DNA of 64,000 nt, taken from assembly GCA_035316025.1 (NCBI GenBank), contig DATFXL010000102.1, positions 5,295 to 69,294 on the forward strand, in the 5' to 3' direction. The notes under the pieces were generated by a model. It was not told the origin of the DNA and did no database searches. It was given only the letters and a program-made list of their open reading frames with translations. The position numbers and the translations under genes are program-made. This document shows positions 59,085 through 64,000 of this stretch, piece after piece. Source of the stretch: JALZAA01 sp035316025 (GTDB lineage Bacteria; Actinomycetota; Acidimicrobiia; IMCC26256; JACDBD01). How positions within the stretch are numbered: the stretch's first letter is position 1; the number at the start of each line of letters is the position of its first letter.

Positions 59085-60413
59085 TCAGACGGTCCGGACG
59101 GCCCCCGTCACCTGCCAGCCGGAGCCGACGTAACGGGCCGCCATCCCGACGCCCCGGGCGCCCATCCAAAGCACGAGCGCGCCCCATAGCCACAACAACC
59201 CGCCGTCGAGCGCGAGCACGGCTGCGGCGGCCGGCGCGAACACGCCGAGGGTCGCGACGAGCATCGCGACCGCCAGGTAGGTGACGTCGCCGGCGCCGAT
59301 CAGGATGCCGTCGAGCACGAAGACGACGGCGTTGAGCGGCTGCATCACGGCGACGATCACGAGCACCTGGAGGGCGAGTGCTTGCACGTCGGGGTCCGGC
59401 GTGAACAGCGGCACGATGACCGGGCGCAGGATGACGAGCAGGACGCCGAACACGATGCCCACCCCGACCCCCCACTCGATCATGCGGCGCGCCACCGCAC
59501 GCGCCTCGTTCGAGTCGTCTGCGCCGAGAAAGCGCCCGATCATCGCCTGGGCCGCGATGGCGAGCGCGTCGAGCGACAGCGCGAGGAACAGGAACATCTG
59601 GAAGGCGATCTGATGGGCCGCGACGTCGTCGTCACCGATCCGAGAGGCGATCGCGGTGGCGGCGAGGAACGCGGCCAGGAGCGAGCCGGTGCGGACCACG
59701 AGCCGGCCGCCGATGCTGGCGGCAGCTCGGATCCCGGCCGCCCGTGGGCGTACCGAAGCGTGCTCGAGTTGCACAGTGCGAGCTGTGATCGCGATGTAGG
59801 CGAGGGCGGCGCCGTACTGCGCGATGACGGTGCCCCAGGCCGATCCCGCGATCCCGAGGTCAAGCCCGTAGACGAACACCACCTCGATCAGGATGTTGGC
59901 CGCGTTCGAAGCCACCGCGATCACGAGGGTGGTGCGCGTGTCCTGGAGGCCGCGGAGGTAGCCGGCACCCGCGAGCGTGACGAGCAGCGCGGGCGCCCCG
60001 AGGATGCTGATGAGCAGGTACGTCTGCGCGAACGGGTGCACGCGATCGGAGGCGCCCATGACGTCGACGATGACGGGTGCGAGCGCGAGACCGAGCACGC
60101 TGAGAAAGACGCCGAGACCGGCGGCCAACCAGAGGCCGTCGGCGCCGATCTCGGCGGCGGCCCGGCGGTTCCCGGCGCCGAGCTGACGGGCGACGGCGCC
60201 GGTGGTGGAGTAGGCGAGGAAGTTGAAGATCGCGAACGTCGCCGTCAGAACGGAACCGGCGACCGCCAGCCCGGCGAGCGGGTTCGTCCCGAGGTGTCCG
60301 ACGATCGCGGTGTCGACGAGGATGTACAGCGGCTCGGCCGCCAGGGCCCCGAAGGCGGGCACGGCCAGCCGCAGGATCTCGCGGTCATGGGGGCTACGCC
60401 GCGTCGGGAGCAC
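59085..60413 (-). CDS. MATE family efflux transporter (DinF-like)
   Basis: This 442-residue protein has twelve hydrophobic helices in two MATE bundles: PLYILVDTAIVGHLGTNPLAGLAVAG at the start and MQPLNAVVFVLDGILIGAGD in the second half, both typical. It exchanges Na+ or H+ for cationic drugs or, in DinF, other toxic compounds. Start GTG 60413. It heads the minus-strand run into the PlsC-like and epimerase genes (46-base gap). Confidence 0.92.
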   Translation of the reverse strand: MLPTRRSPHDREILRLAVPAFGALAAEPLYILVDTAIVGHLGTNPLAGLAVAGSVLTATFAIFNFLAYSTTGAVARQLGAGNRRAAAEIGADGLWLAAGLGVFLSVLGLALAPVIVDVMGASDRVHPFAQTYLLISILGAPALLVTLAGAGYLRGLQDTRTTLVIAVASNAANILIEVVFVYGLDLGIAGSAWGTVIAQYGAALAYIAITARTVQLEHASVRPRAAGIRAAASIGGRLVVRTGSLLAAFLAATAIASRIGDDDVAAHQIAFQMFLFLALSLDALAIAAQAMIGRFLGADDSNEARAVARRMIEWGVGVGIVFGVLLVILRPVIVPLFTPDPDVQALALQVLVIVAVMQPLNAVVFVLDGILIGAGDVTYLAVAMLVATLGVFAPAAAAVLALDGGLLWLWGALVLWMGARGVGMAARYVGSGWQVTGAVRTV

Positions 60414-60424
60414 TCGCGGCGACG

Positions 60425-61204
60425 CTAGCGACCGCGCACGTGCACGTCGGAGGGGTTGGGCGCGCGTGTCGGTTCGAGGCCGGCGCGCGCCGCGAGCACG
60501 GCGAAGCGGGCGGCGTCGCGCACGGCGCAGGCGCGGTGGTCGTTGTTGAAGAACACGTACCCGTCGGCGTTAGCGGACCACCGATCGGTGAGTCGGCGGA
60601 TCCAGCTGTCGAGGGTCTGGTCGCCGTAGCAGGGGCGTGGCCGCCCGAGGCCCTCGTGGAACCGGAGGAAGTACCAGTCCGCGGTGCGCTCGACGGGGCC
60701 GCGCCGGCGAGCCCGGTCGGTCAGACACAACGCAGCGTCGTGCTCGCGTAGGACCCGGTACACGTCTTCCGTGAACCATGACTCGTGGCGGGGCTCGACC
60801 GCGACCCGAACGCGGCGGGGGAAGCGCGCCAGCGTCTCGGCGAGCCGGTCGCTGTCGGCGCGGAGATTCGGCGGCAGCTGCACCAGCACGGGCCCGAGCT
60901 TGCGCCCGAGCCCGCCGGCGTGGTCGAGCATGCGGGCGACTGGCTCGGCCGGGTCCCCCAGCCGGCGGATGTGCGTCAGATAGCGGCTCGCCTTCATGGC
61001 GAAGACGAAGTCGGCCGGCGTGCGTGCGGCCCACTCCTCGAACGTCGACCGCTCGGGAAGACGGTAGAAGGTGTTGTTGACCTCGACGACGGCGAAGGCA
61101 GCCGCGTACTCCTCGAGCCATCGGGCCTGTGCCAGCCGTGCGGGATAGAACGTGCCCCGCCAGTCGCGGTATTGCCATCCCGACGTCCCGACGTAGACCG
61201 CCAC
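60425..61204 (-). CDS. DUF72 family protein
   Basis: This 259-residue TIM-barrel-like protein has VYVGTSGWQYRDWRGTFYP, the DUF72 hallmark, followed by NNTFYRLPERSTFEEWA, AMKASRYLTHIRRL and the C-terminal YVFFNNDHRACAVRDA. The function is unknown (YecE-like). GTG 61204 starts at the hallmark; upstream extension of the frame is not conserved-looking. Confidence 0.9.
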   Translation of the reverse strand: MAVYVGTSGWQYRDWRGTFYPARLAQARWLEEYAAAFAVVEVNNTFYRLPERSTFEEWAARTPADFVFAMKASRYLTHIRRLGDPAEPVARMLDHAGGLGRKLGPVLVQLPPNLRADSDRLAETLARFPRRVRVAVEPRHESWFTEDVYRVLREHDAALCLTDRARRRGPVERTADWYFLRFHEGLGRPRPCYGDQTLDSWIRRLTDRWSANADGYVFFNNDHRACAVRDAARFAVLAARAGLEPTRAPNPSDVHVRGR

Positions 61205-61394
61205 GGGGTCATCCTGCCCGGCCCGCTCACCTCGCAGCCCACCGGCGAGTGCGACCGCCGGGGAACTGGGACGCGGCAAAGGACGACGCCGAAGGAGCTC
61301 TGCGTGGACGAGCAACACACCGGCGGCGGGGCCTTGTAGAGCGGCGACCGGGCGGGGTCGGATAACCGTCACACCCGTGTGCGATCCTCGTCAC

Positions 61395-61706
61395 GTGGAA
61401 GCGGGCGCTCTCCTCTTCAGCCAGGCCGCGCGACGCCTGGGCGCGGCGACGCGGGCCGCGGCATTGACGGTTCCGGCGTTCCGCTGCCCGCCCCGGGTGG
61501 CCGGGGCGCTGCGGACCATCCGTCGCTATCCGGGCGGTGCGGTCGTCGCCGTGCGGCTCCAGGGCCGGCCCTTTTCCGAGGTGGCGTCGGACATGGTCGA
61601 GGGTGTGCTCGCCGTGAACCGCCTCGAGGAGGCGGCGGCTGCCGGGATCCGCCCGTTGCTGCGCCAGGCGGTCGAGCCCGGAGTCGACCAACCGGCGGCG
61701 GCATAG
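61395..61706 (+). CDS. Hypothetical protein (103 aa)
   Basis: I do not recognise this family. The product (GTG 61395, or GTG 61377 for six more residues) is helical with LFSQAARRLGAATRAAALTVPAFRCPPRV at the start and GGAVVAVRLQGRPFSEVASDMVEGVLAVNRLEEAA in the second half. GC-rich codon positions resemble neighbours. It ends 12 bases before tRNA-Leu, and a -10 for the tRNA overlaps its stop codon. Confidence 0.5.
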   Translation: MEAGALLFSQAARRLGAATRAAALTVPAFRCPPRVAGALRTIRRYPGGAVVAVRLQGRPFSEVASDMVEGVLAVNRLEEAAAAGIRPLLRQAVEPGVDQPAAA

Positions 61707-61718
61707 CGTTTCCGATAC

Positions 61719-61805
61719 GCCCGGGTGGCGGAACTGGCGAGACGCGGGGGCCTTAAAAGCCTCTGTTCCTTTGGGAGCGTGGGGGTTCGAATCCCTCCCC
61801 GGGCA
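61719..61805 (+). tRNA. tRNA-Leu (anticodon TAA)
   Basis: This 87-base class II tRNA has acceptor arms GCCCGGG and CCCGGGC with discriminator A, the anticodon TAA at 61754-61756 in the loop CTTAAAA, and a long variable arm (TGTTCCTTTGGGAGCGT region). The T arm is GGGGG-TTCGAAT-CCCTC. CCA is not encoded. TAGCGT at 61703-61708 may be its -10. Confidence 0.96.
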
Positions 61806-61818
61806 CCGACCTCGGAAA

Positions 61819-61835
61819 TGAGTAGCCCCTACTCA
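61819..61835 (+). terminator. Hairpin after tRNA-Leu
   Basis: TGAGTAG-CCC-CTACTCA is a perfect 7-bp hairpin starting 14 bases after the tRNA 3' end, extendable by GACC/GGTC outside. It may terminate or process the tRNA transcript. No T-tract follows. Confidence 0.4.
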
Positions 61836-61893
61836 GGTCGCGGAACGGGCTTGCCGTCATTCTCTGAGCGTCCTCGAGCAGGGAGTACACCAA

Positions 61894-62313
61894 ATGCGCA
61901 AGCTCGTCCTCGTCCTGTGCGTCGCCGCTGTCTCGGCGACCGGCGTCACGCTGGCAGTCGCGCCCGCAGGTGCGGCGCCGGCTCCGACCAAGAACAAGGT
62001 CTGCAAGCTGCTGACCGGCATCACGATCCAGCCGTCGTCCGATCCGACGGCGGCGGGCGGCAAGGAGAACGCCAAGAAGTACAGCAAGGCGCTGAGCAAG
62101 GCGGCCAAGCAAGCGAAGGGCGACATCAAGGCCACGCTCAAGACGCTGGCGAACTACTACGCGTCGGTCGCCAAGCTCGACACGGCCGCGATTCAGGCCA
62201 AGGCGCAGGAGTTCGCCGACGCCACGACGAAATACGCGAACTACGTCGTGACGAACTGCGTCTCGCAGAACCTTCCGAGCGGGGTCACGATCCCGACGAT
62301 CCCTGGTCAGTAG
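61894..62313 (+). CDS. Small secreted protein
   Basis: This 139-residue protein has a clear Sec signal peptide (MRKLVLVLCVAAVSATGVTLAVAPAGA, cleavage after AGA near residue 27). A Lys/Ala-rich helical mature part follows, with two cysteines (KNKVCKLLTG and VTNCVSQ) that could form a disulfide. I recognise no family. AGGGAG precedes ATG 61894 at good spacing. Confidence 0.75.
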   Translation: MRKLVLVLCVAAVSATGVTLAVAPAGAAPAPTKNKVCKLLTGITIQPSSDPTAAGGKENAKKYSKALSKAAKQAKGDIKATLKTLANYYASVAKLDTAAIQAKAQEFADATTKYANYVVTNCVSQNLPSGVTIPTIPGQ

Positions 62314-62322
62314 CTCGGGGCA

Positions 62323-63576
62323 TTACGGCGCGGTGACCGCCGGCGCTTCGGCGCCGGCGCGCCGCGTCGTCCTGTACGTGGCCAGGCCGCGGGCGCGAGC
62401 AGCGAACAGGCCGGCGACGATCACACATGCAATCCCGCCCGACACGATCGCGAACGGAACCCCGACGAGCCCACCGACGACGCCGGACTCGACGTCGCCG
62501 AGCACCGGGCCCCCGGCGTAGACCGCGAACTCGACGCCGCTCACCCGGCCTCGCATGTCGTCCGGTGTCAGGTTGGCGGCGATGCTGGAGCGGAACACAG
62601 CCGAGATCATGTCGGCGCCGCCCGCGCACGCGAACAGGGTGAGCACCACCACCGTTTGCAACGTCAGGCCGGCGGCCGCGATGCACGCGCCCCAGACGGC
62701 CACTGCGACGAGCAAGGCCCGACCCTGGCGTCGCACGCGAGTCGTCCACCCGCTCCCGAGGGAGGCGAGGAACGCACCCGCCGCGACCGACGACAGGAGA
62801 AGCCCATAGAGCACGGGCCCGCCTCCGAGCCGATCCGCCAGCGCCGGGAACAACGCACGGGGCATGCCGAAGACCATGGCGGCGAGGTCGATGGCGAACA
62901 CGCTGATGATGACCCGGTGCCCACGCAGGAACCGCAAACCGGCGACCAGCGATTGCATCGGCGTCCCCACCGCGGCCGCGAGGGGTGGCGAGGGCGCGAG
63001 CCCGAGGAACACGACGAACGCAACGACGAAGGTGGCGGCGTCGGCGGCGTAGGCGCTCCCGAGTCCGAAGCTGCCGATGAGCAGGCCGGCGACAGCGGGA
63101 CCGGCCATCCATCCGAACGACGTGTACATCGACTGGAGGGCGAAGCCGGCCGGTCGCAGGTCCTGCGCGAGGAGGAGCGGCAGCAACGAGCGCACCACGG
63201 CGAAGCTGATGGCCGTCACGCCGCTCGCCACCGGGCCGACGACGTACAGCAACCACAGCTGGGGGTGGGCGAGACTCGCGTTCACAGCGAGGGTCGTTGA
63301 GCAGACGAGCGATGCCGTGGTGACAACGAGCAACAAGCGCCGCTTGTCGATGCGGTCGGCGAGGCTGCCGCCGACGACGGCGCACAGCAGCAACGGTCCC
63401 AACTCGGCTGCGCCGAGCAGCCCGACCGCCAACGACGAGTGGGTCTGGTCGAACACCTGGAACGGCAAGGCCGACGTCGTGATCATCGAGCCGAACAAGG
63501 ACACGCCCTGCCCCGCCCACAGCCGGCGGTAGTCGCGAGATACGCGGAGCGGCGTGGTGTCGACCAGCAATCTCAT
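62323..63576 (-). CDS. MFS transporter (MFS_3-like)
   Basis: This 417-residue, twelve-helix exporter closely resembles in layout the one at the start of the window. It has the loop motif GGSLADRIDKRRLLLVV and MRGRVSGVEFAVYAGGP. Both belong to the EntS/DUF894-type MFS. Unlike the first, it has no adjacent MarR gene; ATG 63576 is 37 bases from the divergent VOC gene. Substrate unknown. Confidence 0.9.
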   Translation of the reverse strand: MRLLVDTTPLRVSRDYRRLWAGQGVSLFGSMITTSALPFQVFDQTHSSLAVGLLGAAELGPLLLCAVVGGSLADRIDKRRLLLVVTTASLVCSTTLAVNASLAHPQLWLLYVVGPVASGVTAISFAVVRSLLPLLLAQDLRPAGFALQSMYTSFGWMAGPAVAGLLIGSFGLGSAYAADAATFVVAFVVFLGLAPSPPLAAAVGTPMQSLVAGLRFLRGHRVIISVFAIDLAAMVFGMPRALFPALADRLGGGPVLYGLLLSSVAAGAFLASLGSGWTTRVRRQGRALLVAVAVWGACIAAAGLTLQTVVVLTLFACAGGADMISAVFRSSIAANLTPDDMRGRVSGVEFAVYAGGPVLGDVESGVVGGLVGVPFAIVSGGIACVIVAGLFAARARGLATYRTTRRAGAEAPAVTAP

Positions 63577-63613
63577 GGCAGGCCGACGCTATCCGTCGTT
63601 AGGGTCCCAGCCG

Positions 63614-63946
63614 ATGAAGTTCGATCACGTCGGCATCCCGACCACCGGTCGCTTCGATGGCGAGATCGACCTGCCCCATCTGCAGGTGACGGTCAGCGAC
63701 CACCAGGACAATCCGTTCGGGATCCAATGGCAGCGCTACTGGGACGACGCGCCGTACCCGGATCTCGTCAAGACCGTTCCGCATGTCGCGTTCGAGGTCG
63801 ACGATCTCGCCGCCGCGCTCGACGGGCAGACGGTGATCATCGAGCCGAACAGCCCGAGCCATGGTGTGGTCGTCGCCTTCGTGGAAGTCAACGGCGCGCC
63901 CGTTGAGCTGATGCAGATCGACCACGCCGCGCGCCCGGATCTGTAG
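63614..63946 (+). CDS. VOC family protein (single domain)
   Basis: This 110-residue glyoxalase-fold protein starts MKFDHVGIPTTG (first metal His) and contains VTVSDHQDNPFGIQWQRYWDD, HVAFEVDDLAAAL and APVELMQID (final Glu). It is probably a dimeric metal-binding enzyme with unknown substrate. ATG 63614; upstream extension overlaps the MFS promoter region and is rejected. Confidence 0.85.
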   Translation: MKFDHVGIPTTGRFDGEIDLPHLQVTVSDHQDNPFGIQWQRYWDDAPYPDLVKTVPHVAFEVDDLAAALDGQTVIIEPNSPSHGVVVAFVEVNGAPVELMQIDHAARPDL

Positions 63947-63964
63947 GACGAACCGATCGGCCGC

Positions 63965-64000
63965 TCAGCCCGTCGAGAAGCGGTGCACCCGCTCCGGTGC
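63965..64000 (-). CDS. Possible 3' end of a gene running out of the window
   Basis: On the minus strand the last 36 bases form an open frame ending in TGA (63965-63967), convergent with the VOC gene. Only eleven residues are visible, so nothing can be said of the product and it may not be coding. Confidence 0.25.
   Translation of the reverse strand, partial: APERVHRFSTG

Overview
The window is a contiguous piece of a high-GC chromosome (roughly 70% G+C by eye) from an actinobacterium. Support for this comes from the conserved block metG-tatD-G5/DUF348 protein-rsmA-ispE, the block glmU-prs-rplY-pth-mfd-mazG-eno-ftsB-DUF501-ppx, the two tiny actinobacterial ribosomal proteins bL37 and bS22, a TIGR03086 (mycothiol-type) protein, a WS/DGAT acyltransferase, frequent GTG starts and many GTGA/ATGA gene overlaps. 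An uncultured Acidimicrobiia-like lineage is my guess; no rRNA is present to settle it. I see no mobile element, prophage, CRISPR array or origin. No gap between genes exceeds about 200 bases.

Bases 1-9,500 hold a MarR/MFS exporter pair, a histidine-rich membrane protein of unknown family, and a minus-strand operon serC - thioredoxin-fold fusion - UGSC selenoprotein - NIPSNAP-like protein. The UGSC gene is the most interesting feature. It would normally be called as two fragments, because an in-frame TGA at 4142-4144 sits exactly at the U of its UGSC motif and is followed by a hairpin with bacterial SECIS geometry. Next come an NmrA-like protein and a Tat-exported molybdopterin oxidoreductase with its b-type cytochrome partner.

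Bases 9,500-19,300 are mostly lipid, acyl-CoA and small-molecule metabolism: WS/DGAT, apgM, enoyl-CoA hydratase, a DHDPS-family aldolase, an amidohydrolase, two SDRs, a thioesterase, and an Rrf2 regulator with a near-ideal operator in front of an epimerase.

Bases 19,300-50,400 are the housekeeping core: bL37, a YchF-like protein with a broken P-loop, rsmI, metG, tatD, a G5/DUF348 protein behind a possible c-di-AMP riboswitch, rsmA, ispE, bS22, tRNA-Gln, glmU, prs, rplY, pth, a membrane glycosyltransferase, mfd, a PpiC-type foldase, mazG, eno, an FtsB-like protein, two cyclic-nucleotide-binding proteins, DUF501 and ppx. A short accessory patch (SDR, GNAT, P450, membrane protein) is inserted before eno.

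Bases 50,400-64,000 hold an aminotransferase, a DUF3089 hydrolase, a DUF222/HNH protein, oligoribonuclease, a potassium-channel-like protein, a tight minus-strand lipid cluster (MATE, PlsC-like, GalE-like, enoyl-CoA hydratase), DUF72, tRNA-Leu, a small secreted protein, a second MFS exporter and a VOC protein.
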